Source of the DNA: Phoronis australis
Taxonomy: Eukaryota > Phoronida > Phoronidae
Assembly (NCBI GenBank): GCA_002633005.1
Contig: NMRA01000050.1
Coordinates: forward strand, 1,150,944-1,214,943
DNA: 64,000 nt
Direction of reading: 5' to 3'
Below, in pieces: positions 53,201 through 63,022 of this stretch. The position numbers and the translations under genes are program-made. The stretch's first letter is position 1. Every line of letters starts with the position of its first letter. The notes beneath the pieces are model-generated. The model made no database searches, was not told where the DNA came from, and worked only from the letters and a program-made list of their open reading frames with translations.

Positions 53201-55197
53201 CGTTTGCAACCTAAAAGTTGTTACAGCGAAACAGGTACTAGGCGAATCTCAGAGCTTTAAGTCCATCGCACAACAGTACAGGCATCCAAGAATGTCTCAA
53301 GCTGCTCTTGTGACTGAAAAGGTAGCTACGCGAACTGTCTTAAAAAACACAAGAAAAGTTTCATCCTCTACAAATGCACAGTGGCGGACCTAGGATACCA
53401 TAAGGGGGAGGGGGGCCAAGATGTTGCCTCGGAGAATTTGGCAAAGCGCGATTGTATGCACTAGCCGCCCGAATGTTGCGGGGGCTGACGATGTGGACCT
53501 GGTGTTGCCAAATTCTACCGGAGGACTAAAAGAAAAAAAAAGAAAACGGGAACACGATTCCGCTGCGCTCTGCCCCCCACTATATGCTGTTTATTTTTCC
53601 AGCCTGGGGGGCGGGCCCCCTGCCCCCCCCCCCGCCCTAAATCCGCCTATGATGCATGTGAACTCCGGAATTCGTAGGAACTAAGATTTGTACGTATCCA
53701 TTTTGCTCATAATTTTTTTTTTACTGCCGCCGGCTCTTGTGTTTTTGAAGAAGGGTTAAACAATCGCCATTCAAATTCTACACAGACAGAATTATCACTG
53801 TTTAATATATAGGTCACGCATGTATTAACACATTTTCCTCGAATTACCCCGTGGGTGTCAGCGCTTGCGTCAATATTGAACCGTGACTCTTTTGGATATT
53901 ATCGGCTGCTCACCAACGTAGTTCTCGTTCATACAGTCTTAACGCATCACCACAACAATTTTGTAGAATTTGTTTATCACTCACACGCACCAGATATTGC
54001 GTCAAAATTCCTGCACTGCACGAATATACGACGGAGTCGTGACGAGAGCGAGGGATTGTTCATTCATCCGTCCGTCCGTTGAGACGAAAGTTGGCCGAAC
54101 TTCATCGTCTCATTTGTATAAAGGATTAATAAACAAGCCACGAGTTTCGTAATCTTTATTTTTGTACTTTATTGTCGTCTGCCAACTAGCGCTAGCAGAA
54201 CAAGTTCATTTACGCTTTGTATTGAGTTAAAAATTCACTGAGTGTCTTCTGTCAGTCAGAGTAGATGTTGGGACCATCATTTGCGGTGTTGTTGGAATTT
54301 GATTTTGAGTGAATATCGAAATTATCTGGCGAATTTCTGATAGAATCAAAAAGAAAATTGTTGGAAAATTTCTACCATGTCCGCAGGATGAGTCGAAAGC
54401 GAACCGATTCAACGTTCTAGTGTTATCCGCTGTCACAGTAGCAATATAAACCACGAAACAAGGTTGATCAGAACATGTCGTTGACTAATGTTTCGAACGC
54501 GATGTTATCTTATCGTTTGCTCTTTAGTCTTTAGCCTTCTGAACTGATTCCACGCTCGTGAACTGTTAACCACAATTGCTGAATATTACTTCGGGGTGCT
54601 TTGTGGTTATCATATTTTGTTTACGGATGTGGACATTTCCTAGTAATTTATGCGAGATTTTATCGTTGAGACGAGCTTTGAATTTATGTCTGCTCGTGAT
54701 AACAATCACGCGCGCTTATCAGATTCATCCAGTTATCCTGTATAAAAATTCCTCACCATTTTATGACAATGACATTGTTCTTAATCTAATTCTAATTGGA
54801 CAAGATTTTTTTACTGTCGTATAATACACACATCCATTTCAATCACTTCTGACTAAACATGTTGACTCTTTATACACAGAGCTACCTCAAAACAAGGTTT
54901 GGAAATTTCAAACTGTTAGACAACCAAATGTCAATATCGGTTTTTGATGTTCGAATTCGGCGTCGGTCTACTTGTCTATTGATGGTACATGTAATTTCGA
55001 GAAAAACGAAGCGACCATGTAACGGTAAAAGTCGATTACGAATTTGCATTTATCTCTGTCGTTCATGTACTGAACACAGAAAAACCCGTGACATACGTGT
55101 ACAAAACCAAGTTAACAGAAAATAATGTCTAATCCTTACCATCCCCTGATGAGCGCGCCAAGGAAAACAGACAGACTGTTATGAATAGTGCGATCAT
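23127..55197 (-). CDS. Extracellular alpha-carbonic anhydrase (3' end not resolved)
   Basis: Exons in order on the minus strand: 55197-55140 (signal peptide), 30305-30123, 27594-27449, 26705-26546, 23290-23127; phases 1, 1, 0, 1, 0 agree throughout, giving 237 codons before the missing end. The enzyme interconverts CO2 and bicarbonate. Zinc ligands are present (FHFHW for H94 and H96, LHVVH for H119; human CA II numbering), with E106 in GSEH, E117 in MELH, T199/T200 in GSLTTPP and the proton-shuttle H64 in NNGHS. C23 (GDCMKNAQSPINI) and C203 (TTPPCSQ) form the disulfide typical of secreted or membrane CAs, in line with the leader. Q92, usually conserved before FHFHW, is alanine here. The C-terminal exon (NxRPxQ motif) was not found. 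The 24.8-kb first intron is inferred. Confidence 0.8.
23395..23665. repeat. Degenerate GAYGAN trinucleotide tract in a carbonic anhydrase intron
   Basis: Long runs of gatgat, gacgat and ggtgac give low-complexity frames on both strands; these are not genes. Confidence 0.8.
24913..24957. repeat. ACATGT/GTACAT palindromic tandem tract
   Basis: About seven tandem self-complementary acatgt and gtacat words. The same words are scattered across the window. Confidence 0.8.
25300..25738 (-). pseudogene. Penelope-like element 3' remnant (GIY-YIG endonuclease end)
   Basis: The minus-strand reading from 25709 gives VECGNCKGFYIGLTQRRL and then DKLKEHH, a GIY-YIG-type endonuclease motif with a cysteine pair just before FYIG. 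One in-frame TAA (25524-25526) breaks it before the tail ESLAIQNQHA; a TGA lies at about 25443. Downstream the sequence holds gacgaaacgttg, a phrase typical of Penelope-like 3' ends. The reverse transcriptase part is gone; at 25739 a MITE copy abuts the fragment. It sits in the intron between carbonic anhydrase exons 4 and 5. Confidence 0.75.
25739..25845 (+). mobile_element. MITE family M1, copy B (3'-truncated)
   Basis: It starts at taacgctagg and keeps aagacttcgcg, gagatatt and gagaacacgtga, but loses the right end. It adjoins the Penelope-like fragment. Confidence 0.7.
26546..26705 (-). CDS. Carbonic anhydrase exon 4 (third zinc ligand)
   Basis: Acceptor cttatttccag, donor gtattc; 160 bases, phase 0 in and phase 1 out. 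It encodes LHVVHFNTKYSSVQES and SDGLAVLGFFFEE, matching LHLVHWNTKY and DGLAVLGIFL of human CA II. Confidence 0.93.
27291..27479 (-). repeat. Three 63-bp tandem units duplicating an exon end and splice donor
   Basis: Units start at 27291, 27354 and 27417, each exactly 63 bases. On the minus strand each holds a copy of the last exonic bases (TTGACTC, AAATCATACC, GATGGAG) followed by a donor: gtaaga at the true exon end, gtaaga again 63 bases on, and gtaaca a further 63 bases on. The first intronic codons run into a stop after five residues (VRSIF). Confidence 0.9.
27449..27594 (-). CDS. Carbonic anhydrase exon 3 (zinc-ligand exon)
   Basis: Acceptor tttatttcag, phase 1 in; donor gtaaga, phase 0 out. 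It encodes LPTVKGTYRAAAFHFHW and GTDKMKGSEHLVDSK, with two zinc histidines and the gatekeeper glutamate. The 3' end and donor lie in a 63-bp tandem array (see the repeat at 27291-27479). Confidence 0.93.
28960..29165 (+). repeat. Interspersed repeat copy 1 (partner at 58815-59015)
   Basis: Shared words include gtctcgttt, tcggactttttgtttc, ctgaggcg and tttttgcccac, followed by a C-rich run and cccgggt, in the same order and orientation in both copies. Confidence 0.7.
29611..29758 (+). mobile_element. MITE family M1, copy C (full length)
   Basis: CCTCCCGTTCAGTAACGC to GAACGCACGCC, flanked by CCAG and AGG. It lies in carbonic anhydrase intron 2. Confidence 0.85.
30123..30305 (-). CDS. Carbonic anhydrase exon 2 (QSPINI exon)
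   Basis: Acceptor ctattttccag and donor gtaaac, phase 1 in and out. It encodes WSYAGDNGPSHWKGDC, AQSPINI and ends NNGHS. These are the N-terminal alpha-CA signature, the first cysteine of the extracellular-type disulfide, and the His64 proton shuttle. Confidence 0.93.
31334..32989. mobile_element. TTAA-bounded non-autonomous DNA transposon, copy 1
   Basis: The left end is TTAAAGGAGAATGCCACCC and the right end ggatgccatgctcctttaa, that is, TTAA at both ends with inverted termini AGGAG(A/C)ATGCCA. TTAA target duplication is the mark of piggyBac-type transposition. The interior (about 1.65 kb) has no transposase; its frames (31483-31743, 32393-32656, 32658-32876) recur only in copy 2. Confidence 0.75.
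33015..33383 (+). CDS. Possible terminal exon of unknown protein
   Basis: A good acceptor (ccactttctgtttcag, ending 33014) leads straight into an uninterrupted frame of 122 codons (start VEGMFMMYRSESRHTHLENT) with four spaced cysteines (SCHVSPLIYC, then QVC and YSC). The frame ends CAATAA, so the stop overlaps an AATAAA poly(A) signal. I do not recognise the family; a diverged PAN-like fold is conceivable but unproven. It lies on the opposite strand to the inferred carbonic anhydrase intron and just outside the TTAA element, so a transposon-linked or chance frame is also possible. Confidence 0.3.
   Translation, partial: VEGMFMMYRSESRHTHLENTIMAQKYTHQTFDDVVTKKVGNTLRYLFSCHVSPLIYCWKLLPGPDAHQVCTSVGFYSCSRKTAIKTPTFTEDFQSRGVYQTLIVRNQRHLLYWETDRLVLWQ
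34231..34365 (-). mobile_element. MITE family M1, copy D (diverged)
   Basis: Termini gggtagagatcagta and tactgaactctaccc are inverted repeats (14 of 15). The interior keeps aaaatcacgtgatct, tttaaaatacatgacaat and gtcctagcgttactgaac. Confidence 0.6.
35697..35748. repeat. ATGT/ACAT microsatellite
   Basis: Runs of atgt and gcatac with five perfect atgt units. Confidence 0.75.
37254..37371 (-). mobile_element. MITE family M1, copy E (degenerate)
   Basis: Recognisable words are aaaatcacgacgtgctc, ccgcaatatctc and aaaatcttgcttt, in the same order as in copy A. The ends have decayed. Confidence 0.45.
37484..38085. mobile_element. Diverged relative of the 2233-2629 element
   Basis: It shares gcaatgattg, cttgacgtcattaaa, cgtgaagcagaagg and cacataaccaag in the same order. 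It is longer because of interior insertions. No coding function is seen. Confidence 0.5.
38235..41796. other. Stretch without recognised genes
   Basis: AT-rich, inside the inferred carbonic anhydrase intron 1. Short frames (39298-39522, 40050-40307, 40693-40881 minus) have no domain. Confidence 0.45.
41797..41948 (+). mobile_element. MITE family M1, copy F (full length)
   Basis: 152 bases, from CCTCCCGTTCAGTAACGC to GTCTACTGAACGCACGCC, flanked by ACAG and AGGT. It is nearly the same as copies A, C and G, suggesting recent spread. Confidence 0.85.
42837..44878. mobile_element. TTAA-type non-autonomous transposon, copy 2 (inverted, internally duplicated)
   Basis: The left end is AGGAGCATGCCACCC after TTGA, the right end gggtggcattctcct before TTCA, so the original TTAA sites have mutated. 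It matches copy 1 in reverse orientation; the 72-codon frame at 42950-43168 equals the one at 32658-32876 minus except for one residue. A segment of about 456 bases (from 42869) is repeated in tandem from 43325 with small deletions. Confidence 0.75.
44879..51809. other. Stretch without recognised genes
   Basis: AT-rich intronic or intergenic DNA. Two similar 70-75-bp C/G-rich units lie at about 47630-47770. Palindromic ccgaaacttcgg words lie at about 49180. Frames at 45818-46157, 48459-48686 and 49741-50064 show no family resemblance. Confidence 0.45.
47630..47770 (+). repeat. Two adjacent diverged copies of a C/G-rich unit
   Basis: gcagcactaaaaaagtggggg...agccccc and gcctagcactgaaaaaagtgg...agccccc, each ending in a g-t-g-c-(a/g)-c-c-g-c-c phrase. 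Confidence 0.55.
51810..51966 (+). mobile_element. MITE family M1, copy G
   Basis: It begins CCTCCCGTTCAGTAACGC and ends cacacgcc. The end has a small rearrangement (gtctacacacgtgaacacacg) relative to copy F. Flanks are CCGG and GGGC. Confidence 0.8.
53021..53209 (-). CDS. Possible exon of unknown gene
   Basis: A minus-strand acceptor-like ttttag (about 53213) precedes a 62-codon frame with balanced charged residues (MSVTYEKFMSNLNG, ENELVPLEQITMKKDY, SRIEHQD), unlike the low-complexity frames nearby. A second frame (53052-52813) overlaps its end in another phase. It does not fit the phase of the signal-peptide exon at 55140-55197. No family recognised. Confidence 0.25.
   Translation of the reverse strand: MQTPSESLLMSVTYEKFMSNLNGSTLSERYENELVPLEQITMKKDYSVRRSRIEHQDSTRHS
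53379..53656. mobile_element. hAT-like non-autonomous element, copy 2
   Basis: Starts CAGTGGCGGACCTAGG and ends aaatccgcctatg, flanked by ATGCA on both sides. The C/G-rich subterminal runs are like those of the 831-1122 element. Confidence 0.5.
55140..55197 (-). CDS. Signal-peptide first exon, probably of the carbonic anhydrase gene
   Basis: The ATG at 55197 starts MIALFITVCLFSLARSSGD, a typical secretion leader, followed by one base (G) and a strong donor gtaagg. A TATA box lies 93-99 bp upstream. The phase-1 end joins the phase-1 acceptor at 30305 to read SSGD-D-WSYAGDNG, a usual N-terminus for secreted carbonic anhydrases. The distance (24.8 kb) leaves room for another gene; a different partner exon is possible. 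Confidence 0.6.
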
Positions 55198-55289
55198 GTC
55201 TTTATCGCTGGAGTGTTCGATCAGTCTTATCGGTGTCCCGTCCAAGCTAACCAATGCTGAGGAGTGCTCATGAAAGAGGCGCAATCGAA

Positions 55290-55296
55290 CTTTATA
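55290..55296 (-). promoter_or_regulatory. TATA box of the minus-strand secretory gene
   Basis: On the minus strand the sequence reads gctgatataaagttcg. TATAAAG would place transcription start near 55262-55268 and give a 5' UTR of about 65-70 bases before the ATG at 55197. It is the only TATA element here at a sensible distance from a leader exon with a strong donor. Confidence 0.5.
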
Positions 55297-55319
55297 TCAG
55301 CTGTTTGAGAGCGTAACTG

Positions 55320-58300
55320 GTGACGTCAGATGTGACATGGCGGTTTGCACCGGGGGGGTTGTAATGTCTGCCTTGAGAACTGCAGTAACACATGATTGGA
55401 TGTTTTGTCGATATCACGAATGAATATGCATACATATATGTTCGCCGTGTTAGTTATTAGGAAGTTTGCAAAAATAGGGTAAAAATGATATTTCCGGCTA
55501 AAGGCCGTGACATTTTCTTTGGGCTAATGAAATAATTTCATAGTCACAACCGAGTAATTCTGTCATTTGTGAGCCTTAGGATGTAAAATCCGACTGCATC
55601 TTCTGTCATTCAGTAGGTAATTGTATTCAAATCAACAGGTACTCATTATAAGCCAAATTAAACCAAGGCTCCAAAAAAATTTTTTGAGTGCCACCTACAC
55701 TGTATTGACCACGCTCATATGAAATACTTGCTTATCCGCTGTGCTAAATAAGTTATAAGTTGTGACCTCGCACAAAATACGGGCCTCGTCTTGTACCCAC
55801 TTGGATTATTAAAAAGCTTCGGTGACAGGGGAGGGGATTCGTTCAGCTAAACATCTGCATCAAAAAACCTCGGGATCGCACGAAATAAGTGCACCGTCCT
55901 GCAGTCGTATTGGCCCCTCAAAAATTGTGACTTCGCCTTGAACTGCAGATTTGATAAAGGCCGTGGAACTTAATAACCGACAGCCATGTCAAAATTTGCG
56001 CCTGCCTTTTACAGTGTGTTGCCACGTAGCGAGGTTATGTCTAGCAAAAGGGCTGATTTACATCTTTAGTATAAGAAAATCGATTCGTTCATAGATGACT
56101 TTTAAATATTTTTAATGTGGGAAAGTATTGTAAAAAATTGGTGATGTCTCAATGAACTGTCATGCTGGCTGAAATCCGGGAAATCTCTATCTATTGTACA
56201 AAAAGCAGCAAAATGTATGGTTTGTATCAAGCTCACATAACAGTCTCGTTAGTTCGGTGAACTGTGACGTAAGAGGATGAACTTTGGGAACTTAAATATC
56301 ATTTTCCCACCCCGGGGGTCAGCGATTAGAAACTCGGATGGACACACTTTAGCAACAGATTTTGAAGCAGCCCCTTCACCAGAACATCAGAGACCCCGAA
56401 ACAGCACCCTTCCAAAGTGTACCCCTTCAATATATGGCCCCAGTATGTGAACTTTCCCATACATCTACCTTGACCCATGATGTAGATTTGCGTGGACAAT
56501 AATATTGTGAAACCTGATTTTAGGTCTCATTTCAATCTCTGAAATCGATAAAAAAACAAAGTTTCCCATACGGGCTCGTAGGAAGGCAAAAATTATTGGG
56601 GGGCACAAACACTTTCGGACGTCGCCAAATAACCCCCCCCCCCCTACGCCACCACCTCCGCTAGCCACCCCCTTCGCCCCCGTCTTCCCGATGCCACCAT
56701 ATGAGAAAAGCTCGCCTGGTCTCCAGCTACATGAGTACAGCCCTCATACTCAGGTTCTGTTTATAATCTAGAAAGTATCAACTTAGCAACCCCCTGTTGT
56801 CACTAGTAGTAGAAATAGTAAACATTTGAACTTGACACCTAGCCACAAGCCCTTAGCTGCCAGGCCTATTATTCTGTGCACTAGATAAATTATTTTTATG
56901 AACTATTTGAAGACTTTTCGTAAGAAAAAACAAGAACATCACAAAAAACAGGGTATAACATAACATCGAAATTTTTTTCTACACCCAATACTTATGATTT
57001 TACAAAATGACCAGTTGATATGAAGGCGGTGTATGAATACAAAATTTGTAGAAATTGTCAGTAAATATCCAAGTGTTTTATTTCAAACATTTTAAAATTA
57101 CTTTCGTTCGTACACTGTTTAGAACTTGATTTTACTTTCGTAACAGTGCATATAATATTTTGACAGGTATATAATATAATACGAATTATTTTACTTGAGT
57201 AATGATACTGTATTTGCATGGGTAATTTGGCTTACTTTGGTCACTTAGTGTCATTCATGTAAATGTATAATATTGAGTAGGACAAGAAACAAAACAATGG
57301 CAGAATTTCTTTAAAGTTGGTGGCAGTTGCTAAGCTGTCCACGAATGTGGACATTGGACCAACGGAATTATTGCATGAATTCCAAATGGTGACTTAATCG
57401 TATGATGATTCCCGGTTGGCCCGGTCAAAACATCAAACGGTTAGTGGAAGCCGAAACATGAAACGATTGCTACCAAACCAACAAAAGTGAGCAAGGTAAG
57501 ATAATATACTTTTGCAGTTTTTAAATATTATGCATAAAACTTTTGTTGATAAAATCTAGTTTTCAATGCCTTTTATATTCTTCAGCTGAGCTCAAGAAAC
57601 GTAAAAATTAGTTTTCTACAAAAATACTTTTGAAAAACCTCCTTTTTGGTGAAACATCGGATTTTAGGGATAGAGTGCCGTAGAAATTCAGAAGGCTGCT
57701 TATTTTTTTCCACGAAGTCGCACTCTTTTAATGGCATTACATGAGATACTTTTTGTTTGTTAGTCGTCTTCCGGACATTATTAATGACAATTTACACAGA
57801 GAATGCGTGAGACATTATTAACCCAAATAAGCCAATCCGGTTTTTGTTTATTCATTATTTATAGCTTTTAATTGAATGTGTAAGCTAAATACTTGTTCAT
57901 TGAACTCAATAAAAGTAAAATAATACTTGTTATGAACAATAAGGATAAAAATCCCCCCTCAACAGGCTTCCTGTACATTTCAAGTAATTCAAGTTGAGAA
58001 AAAAGTTATATGCATCCCAAAATATGACTGAAGCTATGCAAGGTGACCTGACAGCTTAGGAATGCACTAGTGTCACAATTTTATAAATTGTTCTTTTTTC
58101 ATGGTTGAATGTGAGGTCTGTCATTAGGTAACTATAAAAATTCAAGTGTGGATCTCAAAAATGATAACAAAAATCCACTTATTTGCAACTTTTTAGTGGT
58201 TTTCTTGCTCCCAGAATTTGTTTTGGTTATATGTTCAGGCATACTTCCCCCATATACTTTTTAACAACATTGAAGTAAACAAGTCAGTTACATGTACACA

Positions 58301-58800
58301 GTGGTCATTCACAGACCAAGGGTCATGATCCATATGGCTGTAACTGTGTATTGCATGCTTCAACATCATAGTTCCTGGAATTCCATGTACAGTAGTCTGT
58401 ACCCTGCATGTCTTTGTTTATTTTATTTGACTTGCATCCATTTCAAACATGCACTGAGACTGTTTCATACATGACAGTGGAGACATAACTAGGAGAAATA
58501 GATCGGAGACTTCAGTCACAAGACAGCACCAAAATACCCCCAAAATATTGAAATTACAATGCATGTACTACCAGTACCCAATGCTCTTCAATTAACTATT
58601 AGTAACATTTACACATGCAATCACTGATTGGTTATTCATTTTATGTTATGTCAGTGCCTGTTTCATTAGATTTTGGCACCCAGGATACTTTATACCTTTT
58701 TGGTATTAAATGGATTGAAGACAAGAAAGAGTTTCAAATATGCCAAAAATGCGCGCACCCAGCTTAAAATATGGTGGGCTCTAATTTTTGGTGTGCGGGT
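55320..58800. other. Upstream flank of the minus-strand gene and intergenic DNA
   Basis: AT-rich, with a C/G homopolymer patch at 56590-56690. No supported gene. The frame at 56465-56668 is an artefact of the G-run. Confidence 0.45.
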
Positions 58801-58814
58801 CTTTTACTGAAAAA

Positions 58815-59015
58815 AATCAACGAAGACTAAGAAAAAAACGTTACCAATAGGTTCAGGCCTACGGACGGTGCATCCGCGCCGAATTCCTGTGGGCTTTGTG
58901 GATTTTTGTCTCGTTTACTCGGATTTTTGTTTCGCTGAGGCGGACCTTTTTGCCCAATTTGTCAAACTGGGGAGCTCGTTTGAGCCCCCCGAGCCCCCCC
59001 CCCCGGGTGCATTCA
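58815..59015 (+). repeat. Interspersed repeat copy 2 (partner at 28960-29165)
   Basis: Carries gaattcctgtggg, tttttgtctcgttt, tttttgtttcgctgaggcg, tttttgcccaattt and then a C-run and cccgggtgc, collinear with copy 1. Confidence 0.7.
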
Positions 59016-60759
59016 TGCCAAGCAGTGAACAATAATTTGCCTAAATGAAAAAAATTCTATCTAAGGCAGAATGCTCGTCATACACAGAAGAGGATCAGAC
59101 GTACTCGTTAAAATGTTGGTTCTATAATCGCAAAAAGTAACCCAAATTGAGGTACACGCGATTATAATAGGAAAATGTGGCAAAATCCGAAAGAATTTAC
59201 CATCTCTCACTAAGTCTAGATCAAATATAAAATCGTACTTGTGTTCGATCCTGGTGAGAGTACCACAGCAAGTTAAAGTATATACCCTAACCATGGAGTT
59301 AAATTAAAGTGGCAATCCCAGGCAGTCTGCAAAACTTGAACTCTGGTATTTTTAAAGAACTTTCTATCAATGAAAAAATAAAAAACAGTTTGGTTGTGGT
59401 AAAAAGCTCATTTAGTCCGTAAAATTTAAACCCACTAAACAGAAAGGAAAGATCAAAATTTAAATAAACAACGCTTTACCAATGTTTGCATATATCTGAG
59501 ATTAAAAAAACTATTTAATAAGCTAGAGATGTCATTTAAAATCTTATTGTTGAAGAAAAAGAAGAATACCCTACTCTATATGAAACGTGAACCAATCAGA
59601 TTACCCACTCATAAAAATAAGCCCCTTAAGACAGAGCCAGAATATTCTCATTAACATCTAACTTGTGAAGTACAACCGTGTAATGTTGTTCTAACTTTTA
59701 ATTTGTTTGAGTTTGTTTTGGTCCATTGATGTTAATGTCATCACTCTAAAATCCATCGGCCATATGTTGCTGCCAGGGATAACGTTTTTTCAAATTAGCG
59801 TTGTTGTTACTAAGTTGTTTCTTTATTGAATGCTGTCATGAAATCCATGTTCATTTTAAAATTACTTTTAAGGTAGCACGTAGCATAGTACTATTTAGCT
59901 AACAGATTTCAGATCGTAATTGTCTTTGTTAACTTGTTTTGTTTTATACGAGCAAGTCCCTTCCAGTATTCACACCATGTTTTGTTAATTTCTGTAGTAA
60001 ACATGCTGACCTTCGGTTCATTCATAAAGCATTGCAAGGGACAAGATAATCATTAACACATGTGGCAGAAAAAGTGGTAGTTGCTTTCTGTATGACTTGG
60101 CAGGAGTGATATCGGTTAAAATTCAACAGAATGAAAAAATGATGAGCGTTACCTAAACAGGAACATCGGAGCTTACAATCACCAGCCCTGGGGACCCAAA
60201 TCAGACTTAAAGTAAATACACGCAGAATTTGACTATTCGAAGGCAAACACATTTCCTTTATATGTGAGATACTATGGACTTTTTGTTTTATAATACCGTT
60301 GCCAACTTCGTGTGGTTGAAAATATTCCTATACAAGTAACTGCTAAAAATTTCAGTGAATGAATGTGCTTGTTTAGTAAACCAAGTGAAAATTTATAATT
60401 CCGATATTCATGTGGCCTGCTGAACATCCATTGATTGTCCTAAAACTGATATCTGTGTATACACCAGTTTATAAGTGTTTGTATGTGATTCCTACTCTAA
60501 ATCACCTTGTTATGTTCGTTTCTGCACCACTATACTTCTGTCATCAGTGAATGAATGATTATTGTTCTTCTGGATCCATGTTGTTTTAATTATTCTCAGC
60601 AGGTCTGCTGAATGTTAAAGTTTGACAATGTGTTCAGTTCAAGCAACTTTGATTCTGTTGTCTCTCATTAGATGTTTGTCAGCTTTTCTTGAATAAACAG
60701 GTTGTGATGAAGAAAAACATTTCTTTTTATTATTTTACATAAGCTTAGTTGGTACTGAG
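59016..60759. other. AT-rich stretch without recognised genes
   Basis: Uniform AT-rich DNA with an AATAAA at about 60694. It could be UTR, but no coding exon is seen nearby to support this. Confidence 0.35.
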
Positions 60760-61002
60760 CAGTGGCAGATCTACGTTTTTAGTAAGGGGGGCGGCAGAGT
60801 AGGATTTGCGCAAATTTGAGGCGCGTAGCACCGAGCGGAGGGAAGGTCGGGAGGGTGTTTCTCGCCACCCGTGTAAGATTTTTTTTGTTTTTTAATATCT
60901 GATTTCGTTTTCCTGGCAACTGTTTTTTATTTTTTTATTTTTAATCGTGTCCCTGGGGGAGGGTTGAATCCCATGAACCCCCTCCCCGTAGATCTGCCTC
61001 TG
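60760..61002. mobile_element. hAT-like non-autonomous element, copy 3
   Basis: CAGTGGCAGATCTACG at the left and the inverse of CAGAGGCAGATCTACG at the right. The G-rich left and C-rich right parts are as in the other copies. No clear target duplication. Confidence 0.55.
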
Positions 61003-62843
61003 CAGTAGAACAGTGGTACTTGAATTCATTGTTATCTCTTGGACCTTACTGGGTTCTGGTTTTATCTGTAGGTTTTGAAGTTTCTTCGTTTACGTAGGAC
61101 AATGCTTGGATTAACATCTGCATAAAAATACTGAGATTCTGAGTGTATTGTTAAAATAGGTATTTCAGGTCTTCAGTTGTCTCATTGGTTCAGCTATATA
61201 ATTTCTAGCTGCTGTTCACGTTACCACAGAAAGCTTGCCATTGCTAAAAACTGTGTGTCAGTTTGAGCCATATCCCTCAAATTGTTTATTCAATGCAACT
61301 CTTGGAAAGTAATTCTATCCAGTCAGTTGTGGTTTTCAGTATGGGTCTGATGTGTCTGTCAGCAATTAGCCTGGTGTTTATTGTAGTTAGTTACACGGAG
61401 AGTAGGAATGGGCCTAGGACCAGTACACTGACCGGTAGCTACATGTATAGCTGAGATCTAACAGTGTGAAAATACGAAATTGCCCATGAACTAAATCTAG
61501 TTGCTGGTCAGCCCAGCTGTGATTCACTTGAGACAGGCAGCTCGTACAGGCCGTTTGCACTCGTTTTAAGGTCAAGATTCGTTTTGTTGTGATCCAATTT
61601 CGGGAAAACTTTATTTCATTAGGGTCATTCTTTGAAAGAGTTTTTTTGAAAAGGTCAGGCCTCGAGGTCTCTGGTATAGTGCCTTTGGGGCTGATGAGAC
61701 ACGACATGTAGTTCTGGTGGCTGGGGAAAAGGACAGAGTGTCCCAAAAATGTACACACTTCCTGAACACCTGCAGTTCAAATTCATTTCTTGTGATTTTC
61801 ACTGAGAGTCTGCACGGCCTACTGCATGGTTACATTATATTTTTAACGTGGATACGTCTGTCAGGAAAAGCAATCGATTCATTTTTTAAGGAAAAAATCA
61901 TTACTAAATACTACTGGAAACTAAAAACACCAAGGAACTGCGAAGACAACCTTTCCAAGAAATGAGTTTATTTTTATTTATTTAAAGATTTTTTAAACTT
62001 TTTTTTTATCTACGGTTTGTATGTACGAATTTCGTCAATGTCTTTAAGAATTATTTTAGACATGCAAAAATCGTCTAAGTGTACTTTACTATTTGGGAAT
62101 CGGATTATGGAGTTTTTCCAACTTCAGCCAGCAATGAAATTCACTGAATTATCACCAATTCTTACAAGATTAGCTTCTAATCGTCAAAAATCATCTATTA
62201 ATCTACTATATTCTTAGATTCATAAACAAGTAAATCAGAAACCAACGAATTTGTTAATCAAACAGGAATGTTATGCACAATTTCCACATGCAGGCTCGCA
62301 GACTTTTGACGGGTAACCGGGGGAATATAAGAGAGGGGGTACTCGTATTAAGGTGTATTTACTGAGGTACCTATAACGGTTCACGATGTAATTTTGAACT
62401 CCACTGACAAAACAAACGTTGAAATCTTTGTTTATGATTGCGAGAGTTCTTTTAGTACCCTTTTCGACATGTGCACGGTCATACAAATAGTAACCTAAAC
62501 AGCAGCGTTTTCCACAAATGGGAATTCCTTACAAACACCTCAAAGTAACCATCTTCAAAAGAGATACTGTTCTTGTGATACTACTGGAAACAGTAACATT
62601 ATTTTATAACTAACCATCGGAAAAAGTCCTTTTGTGTAATTCAGAAGTAGTGGCCTTCACGTTCTTCAAAATTCCACTCTTTCGATGGCGGCAATCCTAC
62701 TGTATTTTCTTCAAAATTTTGGTTGTTTGGGTCGAATGGCTGTGCTGTGCAAGAATGTTTTGTGTTTTTTGTTTTTTCTTTTTTGATGAATTTGGAATCT
62801 CAATTTCCCTCGTGAATACTTGGTGTCGGATTTACATAAAGAG

Positions 62844-63022
62844 GTTAGTGCGTTATTCTATATTATGGTTATGGCCATGGATTTAGAATGTCTATATATA
62901 TACAATGTATCACGCTAATCTATATTGATGGCCATGACCATGGATTTAAAATGTCTATATATTTAGTGCACTATTCTATATTATGGTCATGACCACGGAT
63001 TTAGATTGTCTATATTTATGTA
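62844..63022 (+). repeat. Three tandem copies of a roughly 60-bp AT-rich unit
   Basis: Each unit reads ctatattatgg (or ctatattgatgg), then a ccatgg or ccacgg core, then atttaga or atttaaa and tgtctatat. Confidence 0.8.
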
